Positions 23,587 to 34,642 of a stretch of DNA of 64,000 bases are shown piece after piece. The first letter of the stretch is position 1. Each line of letters opens with the position of its first letter. The DNA is from Saccharothrix carnea (lineage in GTDB: Bacteria; Actinomycetota; Actinomycetes; Mycobacteriales; Pseudonocardiaceae): contig NZ_PYAX01000007.1 in the NCBI RefSeq assembly GCF_003014735.1, positions 310,001 through 374,000 on the forward strand, in the 5' to 3' direction. The translations under genes were made by a program, and so were the position numbers. The notes under the pieces were generated by a model. The model saw nothing but the letters and a program-made list of their open reading frames with translations. It searched no databases and was not told the origin of the DNA.

Positions 23587-24963
23587 GTGAACGCACGACG
23601 ACCCGCGAGCCGTTCCTCAGGCTCATCGCGCAGCACTTCCCGGCGCCGTGGCGCGCCGACGACCAACACGTACGTGGTGGACACGTCCGTGCTGCTCTCC
23701 GATCCCCTCGCCACCACGCGGTTCGCCGAGCACGAGGTCGTGCTGCCGCTCGTGGTGATCAGCGAGCTGGAGGGCAAGCGGCACCACCCGGAGCTGGGTT
23801 GGTTCGCCCGGGAGGCGTTGCGCCTGCTCGACGACCTGCGCCTGCGGCACGGCCGGTTGGACCACCCGGTCCCGATCGGCGACCAGGGCGGCACGTTGCG
23901 CGTCGAGCTCAACCACAGCGACCCGGAGGTGCTGCCCGCGGGTTTCCGCACGGACTCCAACGACGCCCGCATCCTGGCCTGCGCGCTCAACCTCGCGGCC
24001 GAGCGCGACAGCGTCACGCTGGTCACCAAGGACATGCCGCTGCGGGTCAAGGCGGGCGCGGTCGGCCTGGCCGCCGAGGAGTACCGGGCGCACGACGTCA
24101 CGTTGTCCGGTTACTCCGGGATGTCCGACCTGGACGTCGACCAGTCCGTCGTGGACGCGCTGTACCGCGACACCGTGATCGACCCGGCGCTGTTCGACCT
24201 GGCGCACGTCGGCGAACTGCCGTGCCACAGCGGGTTGCGGCTGCTGGCGGGCACGTCGAGCGCGTTGGGCCGGGTCACGCCGGACAAGCAGCTGCGGCTG
24301 GTGCGCGGCGACCGGGAGGCGTTCGGGCTGCACGGTCGGTCGGCCGAGCAGCGCGTGGCGCTGGACCTGCTGCTGGACACCGAGGTCGGCATCGTCTCGC
24401 TGGGCGGACGGGCCGGTACCGGCAAGTCGGCGCTCGCGCTGTGCGCGGGGCTGGAGGCGGTCATGGAACGCCGCCAGCACCGCAAGGTCGTGGTGTTCCG
24501 CCCGCTGTACGCGGTCGGCGGGCAGGAGCTGGGGTACCTGCCCGGTTCCGAGAGCGAGAAGATGCAGCCGTGGGCGCAGGCGGTGTTCGACACCCTCGGC
24601 GCGCTGGTCAGCCAGGACGTGGTCGAGGAGGTCATGGACCGCGGCATGCTGGAGGTCATGCCGCTGACCCACATCCGCGGCCGGTCGCTGCACGACTCGT
24701 TCGTGATCGTGGACGAGGCGCAGTCGTTGGAGCGCAACGTGCTGCTGACCGTGCTGTCGCGGTTGGGCGCCAACTCGCGGGTCGTGCTGACGCACGACGT
24801 GGCGCAGCGCGACAACCTGCGCGTGGGGCGGCACGACGGGGTGGCGGCCGTCATCGAGAAGCTGAAGGGCCACCCGCTGTTCGCGCACGTCACGTTGACG
24901 CGGTCGGAGCGTTCACCGATCGCCGCGCTGGTCACCGAGATGCTGGAGGACTACGCCTCCTGA
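23587..24963 (+). CDS. PhoH-family ATPase with N-terminal PIN domain
   Basis: A 458-residue fusion. Residues about 25-180 are a PIN-like RNase domain: Asp in Tyr-Val-Val-Asp-Thr-Ser-Val-Leu, Glu in Ser-Glu-Leu-Glu-Gly-Lys-Arg, and Asp pair in Thr-Asp-Ser-Asn-Asp-Ala-Arg. Residues about 255-458 are the PhoH ATPase, with Walker A Gly-Arg-Ala-Gly-Thr-Gly-Lys-Ser (about 278) and Walker B Phe-Val-Ile-Val-Asp-Glu-Ala-Gln (about 378). The PhoH2 family has been reported to unwind and cleave RNA. GTG 23587 follows GAGGGA by 6 nt. Its 3' end overlaps the convergent gene by 13 bp. Confidence 0.92.
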   Translation: MNARRPASRSSGSSRSTSRRRGAPTTNTYVVDTSVLLSDPLATTRFAEHEVVLPLVVISELEGKRHHPELGWFAREALRLLDDLRLRHGRLDHPVPIGDQGGTLRVELNHSDPEVLPAGFRTDSNDARILACALNLAAERDSVTLVTKDMPLRVKAGAVGLAAEEYRAHDVTLSGYSGMSDLDVDQSVVDALYRDTVIDPALFDLAHVGELPCHSGLRLLAGTSSALGRVTPDKQLRLVRGDREAFGLHGRSAEQRVALDLLLDTEVGIVSLGGRAGTGKSALALCAGLEAVMERRQHRKVVVFRPLYAVGGQELGYLPGSESEKMQPWAQAVFDTLGALVSQDVVEEVMDRGMLEVMPLTHIRGRSLHDSFVIVDEAQSLERNVLLTVLSRLGANSRVVLTHDVAQRDNLRVGRHDGVAAVIEKLKGHPLFAHVTLTRSERSPIAALVTEMLEDYAS

Positions 24964-25661
24964 CGCCGTGACGCCGCAGCCGCCCCGGTCGCCTGGACCG
25001 GGGCGGCTGTCATCTTGCCGTCCAGGGCCTTCGCGACCACCGCCAGGACCGCGGCGGCGACCAGCACGAACAGGGCGTTGCGCAGGGCGGTGCCGAAGCC
25101 CAGCTCGGTCGCGTCGAGGAACGGGTACGGGTACCAGTCGGTGAGCGCGCCGTGGACGAACGTGTAGGCGATCCACAGGACCGGCCAGATGAGCAGCGCC
25201 TTGGCCGCGGTCGCCCAGTCGACGCGCGGGCGCGGGCCGAACAGCAGCCAGCCGAGCACGGCGAGCACCGGTGACACCTGGTGGAAGCCGGCGTTCACCC
25301 ACCAGCCGATGCCGACGTGGTGGACCAGCGGTGCGAGCACGAGGGCGAACACGATGCCGGTGATCGTGATGCCGAGCAGGGCGTCCAGCCGGGCCACCCG
25401 CCAACCGCGGCCGTCGCGGGCCGGGTCCAGCGCCAGGGTGATCGCCACGTACAGCACGAACAGGTTGCTCTGGATGGTGAAGTAGCTGAACAGGCGTATG
25501 AGGCGGACACCGAGCGTGACGTGCCCCTCGGCCTGACCGGTGTTGACGTCCGCCCCGCCGGTGAAGATCAGGACCAGTTGGGTGATCAGGGACGCGGCGA
25601 TCACGGCCGCCAGGACGCCGTGCCAGACCCGTGAGCCGGTGTGCCGGGGTGCGCTGCTCAT
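24951..25661 (-). CDS. Pr6Pr family membrane protein
   Basis: A 236-residue protein with about six membrane helices, matching the Pr6Pr/FAR-17a-AIG1-like family. Recognisable parts: [10 protein letters not shown] in helix 2, a His-His-Val-Gly loop, and [10 protein letters not shown]. Family function is not known. ATG 25661. The last codons overlap those of phoH on the other strand (24951-24963). Confidence 0.82.
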   Translation of the reverse strand: MSSAPRHTGSRVWHGVLAAVIAASLITQLVLIFTGGADVNTGQAEGHVTLGVRLIRLFSYFTIQSNLFVLYVAITLALDPARDGRGWRVARLDALLGITITGIVFALVLAPLVHHVGIGWWVNAGFHQVSPVLAVLGWLLFGPRPRVDWATAAKALLIWPVLWIAYTFVHGALTDWYPYPFLDATELGFGTALRNALFVLVAAAVLAVVAKALDGKMTAAPVQATGAAAASRRQEA

Positions 25662-25697
25662 CGTCGGATCATCGGGCCGGTGCGGCGGTTTCGCTCG

Positions 25698-25730
25698 GCG
25701 ACCGCCAGGGCACCGGGCCCTGGCGGTCGC
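25698..25730 (-). terminator. Hairpin terminator after guaB1
   Basis: Perfect 13-bp stem (25698-25710 with 25718-25730), 7-nt loop, 5 bp after the guaB1 stop and before the Pr6Pr start. Confidence 0.8.
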
Positions 25731-25735
25731 GCGGT

Positions 25736-27696
<1,961 letters not shown>

Positions 27697-27717
27697 GGGC
27701 GCCTCACTCGTTCGCGG

Positions 27718-27748
27718 TTGACCTTCTCACTGGTGTGAGACTTTAGCT
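27718..27748 (+). promoter_or_regulatory. MerR-type promoter of the SDR-SnoaL gene
   Basis: TTGACC (27718-27723) and TTAGCT (27743-27748) are separated by 19 bp, longer than the usual 17, as in MerR-activated promoters. The spacer holds the perfect dyad TCTCAC-N4-GTGAGA (27725-27740). Confidence 0.65.
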
Positions 27749-27787
27749 TTCCTCCATCCGTCGTCGGAGGAGGAAGAAGGTGTGTTC

Positions 27788-28819
27788 ATGTCGGGCGTGG
27801 TGATCATCGGGGCCGGACCGGGCATCGGGTTGTCGGTCGCCCGTCGCTTCGCGCGCGAGGGGTGGTCGGTCGCCGTCGTCGCACGATCGGAGGTGAAGTT
27901 GACCGCGGTGGCGGAGAGCTTGGCGGGCGTTCCCGTTTTCGCCCGGGCCGCGGACAGCACGGACGAGACGGCGCTGCGTTCGGCTCTCGACGCCGTGAGC
28001 GAGCGGATCGGCGTGCCGGACGTGGTCGTGTACAACGCGGCGGTCATCCGAGCCGACCTCCCGGGTGAGTTGTCGGTGGCCGGCCACCAGGACGCGTGGG
28101 CGGTCAACGTGGTCGGCGCGATCACGGCGGCGGCGCACGTCGCACCGGCGATGGCGCGACGCGGCAGCGGTTCGTTCATCATCACCGGCGGGATGCCCGA
28201 GCCGAAGCCGGCGTACGTGAGCCTGTCCCTCGGCAAGGCCGGCGTTCGAGCGCTCGTGGGACTGCTCGACGAGCAGTACGGTCCGGCCGGGGTGCACGTG
28301 GCGACCGTCACCGTCGACGGCCCGGTCGCGCCGGGAACGGCCTTCGATCCCGATGACATCGCGGAGCACTACTGGCGGCTGCACACCCAACCCCGGCACC
28401 GGTGGGAGCGGGAAGTCGTGCACAGCACTCACGGCCGCGCGCGGGCGGCGGAGGAGGCCGGGGCGGACAGCATCGTGGCCGACCTGGTGGGCGCCTGGCA
28501 GACGGCGTTCGACGATCGGCGGTGGTCGGACATCGTGTCGCTGTTCGCCGAGGACGCCGTGTTCCAAGGCCTCACCCCGAGCCTGCTCGTGGGTCCCGCG
28601 GAGATCTCCGCCTACTACCACGCCGTCCCGAACGGATTTCGCGCCACCGCGAAGGTGCTGCACGCAACCGCGCTGGGCGACGGAATCGTCGCCGGTTTCG
28701 CGGACGCGACCTTCACCACCCCCACCTCCGAGCCCCGCCCGATCCGCCTGTCGATCATCGCCCAGCGCATCGCGGACCGTTGGCTGATCCGCCAGTACCA
28801 CGCCGCGGCGCTCTCGTGA
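27788..28819 (+). CDS. SDR oxidoreductase fused to SnoaL-like domain
   Basis: A 343-residue fusion. Residues 1-215 are a short-chain dehydrogenase with the NAD(P) motif Gly-Ala-Gly-Pro-Gly-Ile-Gly and Tyr-Asn-Ala-Ala (about 81). At the active site the usual Tyr-x3-Lys reads Leu-Ser-Leu-Gly-Lys, so the catalytic Tyr is missing; a Tyr lies seven residues before the Lys. Residues about 232-343 are an NTF2/SnoaL-like domain (Ala-Trp-Gln-Thr-Ala-Phe-Asp-Asp). ATG 27788 follows a GAAGAAGG site. The substrate is unknown; altered chemistry or a non-catalytic role is possible. Probably controlled by the divergent MerR protein. Confidence 0.85.
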   Translation: MSGVVIIGAGPGIGLSVARRFAREGWSVAVVARSEVKLTAVAESLAGVPVFARAADSTDETALRSALDAVSERIGVPDVVVYNAAVIRADLPGELSVAGHQDAWAVNVVGAITAAAHVAPAMARRGSGSFIITGGMPEPKPAYVSLSLGKAGVRALVGLLDEQYGPAGVHVATVTVDGPVAPGTAFDPDDIAEHYWRLHTQPRHRWEREVVHSTHGRARAAEEAGADSIVADLVGAWQTAFDDRRWSDIVSLFAEDAVFQGLTPSLLVGPAEISAYYHAVPNGFRATAKVLHATALGDGIVAGFADATFTTPTSEPRPIRLSIIAQRIADRWLIRQYHAAALS

Positions 28820-28856
28820 GTCAGGCGCCCACCGCAGCCGCGACCCGACCGCCGCC

Positions 28857-29240
28857 GTGCCGACCCGACCGGACGGACTGGCCTGGAGAGGCGGCTGGTC
28901 TGGACAGGCGGCTGGTCTGGCGTGGCGGGCTGGCTGGGCTGGCGGGTCTGGCGGAGCGGCGGGCTGGCGGGTCGGGCGGAGCGGCGGGTCGAGCGGGATT
29001 GGCTGGGCGGCGGTTCGGCTCGGGCTGGCTTGGCGGTCGGTGGGCAGGCTGGGCGGGTCGTTCGGGTGGTGCGGCCGGGCTGGGTGTCGAGCTGGTTCGC
29101 GGGTGCGTGGTGTGGTCGGGCCGGGTGCGGGTGGCGAGGGTGCGTGGTGGTGGTTCGGCTGGGGGATGGTTGTCGGGGTGGTTGAGGGCTTGGTCGGGGG
29201 CGGTGGGTGGTCGGGCGCGTGGCGGGGGTTGGTTGGCTTC
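28857..29240. repeat. G-skewed degenerate GGCTGG/GGCGGG repeat block
   Basis: About 380 bp of simple, strongly G-rich (plus strand) sequence made of degenerate units such as GGCTGG, GGCGGG and GGTCTGG, between the SDR-SnoaL and ligB genes. Open frames across it encode only Gly/Trp/Ala/Arg runs and lack ribosome sites, so I call none. G-quadruplex formation is possible. The rest of 28820-29296 holds no gene. Confidence 0.6.
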
Positions 29241-29296
29241 CTCTTCGTTTCAACCGAGGGGCGGTAACAGTGTTTCCGTACATTGTGCGGCCATGA

Positions 29297-30832
29297 TCAC
29301 CCGATCGTGTTCGGATCGGTCGGCGCGCGCTGGGGCAGGAGGGCGCGGACGGTGTCGATGGAATCCGCCTCACCAGCGTCTTTGTCCGGTCGGTACCTGA
29401 GCACGCGGGCGAAGCGCAGGGCCACGCCGCCCGGGTAGCGGGAGCTGACCTGGACGCCGTCCAGCTCGATCTCGATCACCAGCTCCGGCCGGACGGTCAC
29501 CACCCAGTCGGTCCGCTCGGTCGCGATCGCCATCAGCTCACGCGTCTGCCACGCCAGCAACTCGTCCGTCAGCCCCTTGAACGTCTTGCCGACCATGATC
29601 GGCGCACCGCCATCGGGATCCCGCGCACCCAAGTGCAGGTTCGACAGCAGCCCCTTCCGCCGACCGCTGCCCCACTCGACCCCGATCACCACCAGGTCGA
29701 GCGTGTGCACCGGCTTCACCTTCTGCCACGCCCGCCCGCGCCGGCCGGCCGCGTACACCGACTCCAGCGACTTCACCATCACTCCCTCGTGCCCGGCGGC
29801 CAGCGCCTCGTCCAGCACCTGCGCGGCCTCCGCCTCCGCCGGCGACACCGCACCCGGGATGACGTGCGCCCCCGCCACCCGCCGCAACGCGTCCAGCCGC
29901 ACCCGCAGCGGCTGGTCCAGCAGGTCCTCCCCGTCCAGGTGCAGGCAGTCGAAGAAGAACGGGCTCAGCAGCAGCTCCCGCACGTCCTGCGCACCGAACC
30001 GGCTCATCGTCTCCTGGAACGGCCGGGGCTTGCCGTCGTCGGTCAACGCCAGCGTCTCCCCGTCCAGCACCACCGACGTGCATGGCAGCGCCCGCACCAG
30101 CTCCACCAGCTCCGGCACGGTGCCGGTGATCTCGCGCAACGTCCGGGTGAAGATCCGCACCTCGTCACCGGACCGGTGCACCTGGATCCGCGCACCGTCC
30201 AGCTTGTGCTCCACCACGCACGACCCCAGCTCGGCCAACGCGTCGGGCAGCGACTCCGCCGGTGACGCGAGCATCGGCCGCACCGGTCTGCCCACCTCCA
30301 GCCGGAACGCCGCCAACGCCTCCTCACCGCTCATCGCCGCCACCGCCGTCCCCGGCAGCGAACCGGACAGCATGAACGCCCGCCGCACCACCTCGCCGGG
30401 CACCTCGGCCGCCCGCGCGATCGCGTCCAACATCACCCCTTCGAGTGCGCCTTGACGCAGCTCACCGGTCAGCAGCCGACGCAGGAAGTCCTGCTCGGCC
30501 GCCGTCGCACGGCCGAACAGCGAGGTCAGCACCTCGACCCGCCGAGCCGACGACCCCTTGCCGCTGATCGAGGCGAACGAACCCAGCGCCGAGTCCACGT
30601 CGGACACCGTGAGCGAAGGTTCGGCAGCGGGCGGAACGTCCAGGTCGAACACGGTGCGCCACCCCACGCCGATCCGACCCTGACTGGGCACGCCCACCAG
30701 GAACGACACCACCGCGGCCGTGCTCATCCGGCGCACCAGCCCGGCCAGGGCGGCGACCTTGGCCAAGCGGGACCGCGTCGCCGCCACCGCGGCGGACGTC
30801 TCGACGACTTCGGTGAACAACACGTCGACCAT
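29297..30832 (-). CDS. ligB: ATP-dependent DNA ligase (LigB-type)
   Basis: A 511-residue ATP-dependent ligase. The N-terminal DNA-binding domain (residues about 1-190) resembles archaeal/eukaryotic ligase I. The adenylation domain has the nucleophile in Glu-His-Lys-Leu-Asp-Gly (about 205), and further nucleotidyltransferase motifs Leu-Asp-Gly-Glu (III) and Glu-Gly-Val-Met-Val-Lys (IV). The OB domain closes the protein with Lys-x-Val motif V. Size and domain order match mycobacterial LigB (Rv3062), an accessory enzyme beside the NAD-dependent LigA. ATG 30832 rather than 30853 fits the family start. Confidence 0.92.
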   Translation of the reverse strand: MVDVLFTEVVETSAAVAATRSRLAKVAALAGLVRRMSTAAVVSFLVGVPSQGRIGVGWRTVFDLDVPPAAEPSLTVSDVDSALGSFASISGKGSSARRVEVLTSLFGRATAAEQDFLRRLLTGELRQGALEGVMLDAIARAAEVPGEVVRRAFMLSGSLPGTAVAAMSGEEALAAFRLEVGRPVRPMLASPAESLPDALAELGSCVVEHKLDGARIQVHRSGDEVRIFTRTLREITGTVPELVELVRALPCTSVVLDGETLALTDDGKPRPFQETMSRFGAQDVRELLLSPFFFDCLHLDGEDLLDQPLRVRLDALRRVAGAHVIPGAVSPAEAEAAQVLDEALAAGHEGVMVKSLESVYAAGRRGRAWQKVKPVHTLDLVVIGVEWGSGRRKGLLSNLHLGARDPDGGAPIMVGKTFKGLTDELLAWQTRELMAIATERTDWVVTVRPELVIEIELDGVQVSSRYPGGVALRFARVLRYRPDKDAGEADSIDTVRALLPQRAPTDPNTIG

Positions 30833-30860
30833 GGTGCACCCGAGCACCGACAAAAACCGG

Positions 30861-32228
30861 TCAGACGGCGGCGAACAGCTCCCGCACGGCCTCCCGCAGC
30901 CGGTCCGGGGTCAGCGCCGCGTACCCGAGCACCAGCCCGGGGAACGTCGGCGTGCGCGCGTACCGGGCCAACGCCGGCGCGTTCACCCCGCGCCGCGCCA
31001 GCCGCTCCTGCAACGCCACGTCGTCCGTCCCCGCCGGCAGCCGCACGACCACGTGCAGCCCGGCCGCCACCCCGATCGGCTCCCACTCCGGCAGCACGGC
31101 CCGCAGCTCGGCCAGCAACGCGTCCCGCCGCGACCGGTACAGCTGACGCGTGCGGCGCAGGTGCCGGTCGTACCCGCCGGTGCCGAGCAGCCGGGCGAAC
31201 GCCGCCTGGTGCAACGTGCCCGTACCCAGGTCGTCCAGCCGCTTGCGGTCGACCACCACGTCGCGCATCGACGGCGGCAGCACCAGCCACCCCAGCCGCA
31301 ACGCGGGCGCGAGCACCTTGCTCGCACTGCCCTGGTACACCACCCGCGTCGGGTCGAGCGCCTGCATCGCGCCCAACGCCGGCCGGTCGTAGCGGTGTTC
31401 GGCGTCGTAGTCGTCCTCCACCACCACCCCGTCGCACGCGCGCGCCCACTCCAGCAGCGCGCGCCGACGCGACGGATGCAGCACGACACCCAACGGGAAC
31501 TGGTGCGCCGCCGTGACGACCACCGCGCGACAGTCCGTTGTGGACAGGAGATCGACGCGGAGACCGTCCGAGTCGACCGGGATGGGCCGGACGGTCAGGC
31601 CGTGCGACGCCAGCATCTCCGCGGCACCGAAGTGGCTCGGCTCCTCCACCGCCACGCTCCGGTGCCCGCCCGCGTGCAGGACCCTGCCCAGCAACGAGAT
31701 CCCCTCCGCCGCGCCGTTGGTCACGACCACTTCGGACGGTCGTGCCGCCACCGCGCGCACCCGGCCGAGGTAGTCCGCCAGCTCGCGCCGCAACGGCCCG
31801 AAACCGGCCGGGTCGGGGTAGCCGAGGTCGTCGGTGGACAGGTCCGCCAGCGCCGACTTCTGCGCCTGCATCCACTCGTCGCGCGGGAACGCGCTCAACG
31901 CGGGCACGCCGGGCTTCAAGTCGTACCGGAACCCCGGGGCGGGTTCGGGTGTGGCGGCCGGGCCGGGCCACGTGCAGGCGGCCGTCACGGTGGTGCCCGA
32001 GCCGCGTCGTGCGGTCAGGTAGCCCTCGCCGATGAGCTGCGCGTACGCGGACGTGACCGTGCCGCGGGCGACGCCGAGCTGGGCGGCCAGGTCGCGGCTG
32101 GACGGCAGGCGGGTGCCCGGTGCGAGCCGCCTGTCCCGCACCGCGCGGCGCAGCTCGGACTCCACCGCGCGCCGTCCGTTCGGGGCGGGGAGCAGGAGCT
32201 CGCGGTAAGTGGTCCAGTTGGCAGGCAT
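30861..32228 (-). CDS. MocR/PdxR-type GntR regulator with aminotransferase domain
   Basis: A 455-residue regulator. An N-terminal GntR winged helix (Leu-Pro-Ser-Ser-Arg-Asp-Leu-Ala near residue 42) is joined to a class I aminotransferase-like PLP domain with the Schiff-base Lys in Gly-Ser-Ala-Ser-Lys (about 298) and the Asp in Val-Glu-Asp-Asp-Tyr-Asp-Ala-Glu. MocR proteins use PLP and amines to regulate vitamin B6, GABA, taurine and transporter genes. Here the target is probably the divergent EamA exporter plus itself. ATG 32228 is chosen over 32261 because it matches family N-termini. Confidence 0.9.
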   Translation of the reverse strand: MPANWTTYRELLLPAPNGRRAVESELRRAVRDRRLAPGTRLPSSRDLAAQLGVARGTVTSAYAQLIGEGYLTARRGSGTTVTAACTWPGPAATPEPAPGFRYDLKPGVPALSAFPRDEWMQAQKSALADLSTDDLGYPDPAGFGPLRRELADYLGRVRAVAARPSEVVVTNGAAEGISLLGRVLHAGGHRSVAVEEPSHFGAAEMLASHGLTVRPIPVDSDGLRVDLLSTTDCRAVVVTAAHQFPLGVVLHPSRRRALLEWARACDGVVVEDDYDAEHRYDRPALGAMQALDPTRVVYQGSASKVLAPALRLGWLVLPPSMRDVVVDRKRLDDLGTGTLHQAAFARLLGTGGYDRHLRRTRQLYRSRRDALLAELRAVLPEWEPIGVAAGLHVVVRLPAGTDDVALQERLARRGVNAPALARYARTPTFPGLVLGYAALTPDRLREAVRELFAAV

Positions 32229-32255
32229 CGAAGTGGAGCTTAAACCTGGACCACT
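32208..32255. promoter_or_regulatory. Inverted-repeat operator at the MocR/EamA divergent promoter
   Basis: AGTGGTCCAG (32208-32217) and its exact reverse complement CTGGACCACT (32246-32255), separated by 28 bp. The first arm lies inside the MocR reading frame near its start, the second in the 47-bp intergenic region. It resembles the AAAGTGG-type sites reported for PdxR regulators. Confidence 0.6.
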
Positions 32256-32275
32256 GGTCACGAAGGGTTGACGAC

Positions 32276-33172
32276 ATGAGAAATGGCAGATCCGCGATCG
32301 CGGCGGGTGCGATGTCGTCGGTGATCGTGGGCGCGTCCGTGCCGGTGACCGGCATGCTCCAGGGGTATCCGCTGCTCACGGGGCAAGCGATGCGGTACGC
32401 GCTGGGCGCGGTGGTGCTGCTCGGGTGGATCTGGCTGCGCGGTGGGCGGCTGCCGGTGCCGGGTCGGCGGGACTGGCTCGCGCTGGTGGGGCTGGTGGCG
32501 ACGGGGATGCTCGGGTTCAACGCGTGCGTGCTCTACGCGCAGCGGTACGCCGAGCCGGGGTTCGTGGCGGCCGTGCTGGGTGCGAGCCCGCTGGTGCTGG
32601 CGCTGGCGGCGCCGTTGCTGGCGGGGCGCAAGCCGTCCGGTGCGGCGGTGGTGGGCGCGGTGGCCGTGGTCGGCGGGGTGGTGGTGCTGTCCGGCGGTGG
32701 GTCGTGGCACGGGCCGGGGTTGCTGCTGGCGTTGTTGACGATGGCGGGTGAGGCGTCGTTCACGCTGTTCGCGGTGGGTGTGGTGCGGCGGTTGGGCGGG
32801 TTGGCGGTGGCGACGTGGTGCTGCCTGATCGCGGCGGTGGTCGGTGCGGTGCTGGGGACGGTGGTCGGCGGGTGGCAGGTGCCGACGGTGCGCGAGGGGG
32901 TGGCGCTGGTGGTGCTGGGGATCGTGCTGACGGCGGTGGCGTTCGGGCTCTGGTACTTCGCGGTGGCGCGGTTGGGCGCGGACCGGGCCGGGGTGCTGAT
33001 CGGGCTGATGCCGGTGGCCGGGCTGGTGGCGTCGGTGGCGTTGGGTGCGCAGGCGTTGACCGCGGTGGCGCTGGCCGGTGCGGTGGCGGTGGCGGTGGGG
33101 TGCGTGATCGGGCTGCGGGGGCGGGCGGCCGATGTCGACCGCCCGCCGGTGCTCGTGGGAGCCGAGCGTTAG
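32276..33172 (+). CDS. EamA/DMT-family transporter
   Basis: A 298-residue membrane protein with ten predicted helices in two homologous EamA halves, the first starting [10 protein letters not shown] and the second at about residue 150 ([12 protein letters not shown]). Members export amino acids, purines or other metabolites. Divergent MocR/EamA pairs often link the exporter to the PLP-sensing regulator. ATG 32276. The stop overlaps the fumC stop by 4 bp on the other strand. Confidence 0.85.
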   Translation: MRNGRSAIAAGAMSSVIVGASVPVTGMLQGYPLLTGQAMRYALGAVVLLGWIWLRGGRLPVPGRRDWLALVGLVATGMLGFNACVLYAQRYAEPGFVAAVLGASPLVLALAAPLLAGRKPSGAAVVGAVAVVGGVVVLSGGGSWHGPGLLLALLTMAGEASFTLFAVGVVRRLGGLAVATWCCLIAAVVGAVLGTVVGGWQVPTVREGVALVVLGIVLTAVAFGLWYFAVARLGADRAGVLIGLMPVAGLVASVALGAQALTAVALAGAVAVAVGCVIGLRGRAADVDRPPVLVGAER

Positions 33173-34563
33173 CGGTTGCCGCCGGCCATGCGCAGGACGT
33201 CGAGGGCCTCGTCGAGATCGGCTTCGGAGAGCTTCGACGGGACGTGACCGCGCTCCAGGACGACCTCGCGGATGGTCTTGCGCTCGCGGAGGGACTGCTT
33301 GGCGATGGAGGCCGCTTCCTCGTAGCCCAGGTAGCGGTTGAGGGGGGTCACGATGGAGGGCGAGGACTCGGCGTACTCGCGCATCCGGTCGATCTGCGGT
33401 TCGGCGCCGGTCAGGACCTTGTCGGCGAGCAGGCGGGCGACGGCGGCCAGCAGGCGCGCGGACTCCAGCACGTTGCGGGCGATCACCGGCAGCATCACGT
33501 TCAGCTGGAAGTTGCCCTGCGACCCGGCGAACGCCACCGCCGCGTCGTTGCCGATGACCTGCGCCACCACCATCATCGTGGCCTCGGAGATCACCGGGTT
33601 CACCTTGCCCGGCATGATCGACGAACCCGGCTGAAGGTCCGGCAGCGCCAGCTCGCCGAGGCCGGTGCGCGGGCCGGAGCCCAGCCACCGCAGGTCGTTC
33701 GCGATCTTGTACAGGCCCACGGCGGTGGCGCGGAGCTGGCCGGAGACCTCCACCACGCCGTCCTGCGTGGCCTGCGCCTCGAAGTGGTCGCGCGCCTCGG
33801 TCAGCGGCAGGCCCGTGACGGCCGCCAGCTCGGCCGAGACCGCCGCCCCGAAGCCCGCCGGCGCGTTCAGGCCGCTGCCCACGGCCGTGCCGCCGATCGG
33901 CAGCTCGGCCAGCCGGGGCAGCGACGAGGTCAGGCGCTCGACGCCGTAGCGGACCTGCGTCGCCCACGCGCCCGCCTCCTGGCCCAGGGTGATCGGCACG
34001 GCGTCCATCAGGTGCGTGCGACCGGACTTCACCAGGGACGTCCAGTCGGCGGCACGGGCGTCCAGCACGCCCGCGAGGTGCTCCAAAGCCGGGATGACGT
34101 CACGCGCCACGGCTTCGGTGGCGGCGACGCGCAGCGTGGTCGGGAACGTGTCGTTGGACGACTGCGAGGCGTTGACGTGGTCGTTCGGGTGCACCTCGCG
34201 GCCCAGCGCGCGGGTGGCGAGGGTGGCGATGACCTCGTTGGCGTTCATGTTCGACGACGTGCCGGACCCGGTCTGGAACACGTCCACCGGGAAGTGCGCG
34301 TCGTGCTCGCCCGCCGCGACGGCGTCGGCGGCCGAGGCGATGGCCGAGGCGACTTCGGGTTCCAGTACCCCCAGCCGCTCGTTCACCCGCGCCGCGGCGG
34401 CCTTGAGCAGGCCCAGCGCGCGGATCTGGGCGCGTTCCAGGCCACGCCCGGAGATCGGGAAGTTCTCCACCGCGCGCTGCGTCTGCGCACGCCACAGCGC
34501 GTCCGCCGGCACCCTGACCTCGCCCATGGTGTCGTGCTCGACGCGGTACTCCTGTTCAGCCAT
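33169..34563 (-). CDS. fumC: Class II fumarate hydratase
   Basis: A 464-residue fumarase that interconverts fumarate and malate in the TCA cycle. It has the superfamily signature [10 protein letters not shown] (about 317), the substrate loop [10 protein letters not shown] (about 97) and the His of Gly-Arg-Thr-His-Leu (about 185). Length and C-terminal motif (Leu-Asp-Glu-Ala-Leu-Asp) match FumC rather than aspartase or adenylosuccinate lyase. ATG 34563. In many actinomycetes fumC and glpX are near neighbours; here they are separated by envelope genes. Confidence 0.95.
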   Translation of the reverse strand: MAEQEYRVEHDTMGEVRVPADALWRAQTQRAVENFPISGRGLERAQIRALGLLKAAAARVNERLGVLEPEVASAIASAADAVAAGEHDAHFPVDVFQTGSGTSSNMNANEVIATLATRALGREVHPNDHVNASQSSNDTFPTTLRVAATEAVARDVIPALEHLAGVLDARAADWTSLVKSGRTHLMDAVPITLGQEAGAWATQVRYGVERLTSSLPRLAELPIGGTAVGSGLNAPAGFGAAVSAELAAVTGLPLTEARDHFEAQATQDGVVEVSGQLRATAVGLYKIANDLRWLGSGPRTGLGELALPDLQPGSSIMPGKVNPVISEATMMVVAQVIGNDAAVAFAGSQGNFQLNVMLPVIARNVLESARLLAAVARLLADKVLTGAEPQIDRMREYAESSPSIVTPLNRYLGYEEAASIAKQSLRERKTIREVVLERGHVPSKLSEADLDEALDVLRMAGGNR

Positions 34564-34642
34564 ACCACCGAGTTTGGACCGGCTTGCCTTGCTCGGCCCG
34601 AGAAGGGTGGGAAGAGTGGGCTGGAACACCTATGGTCGAAGG

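Noticed and set aside
28857-29267. Gly/Trp-rich open frame in the G-skewed block
   Set aside because: Product of a simple repeat; no ribosome site and no non-repetitive region.
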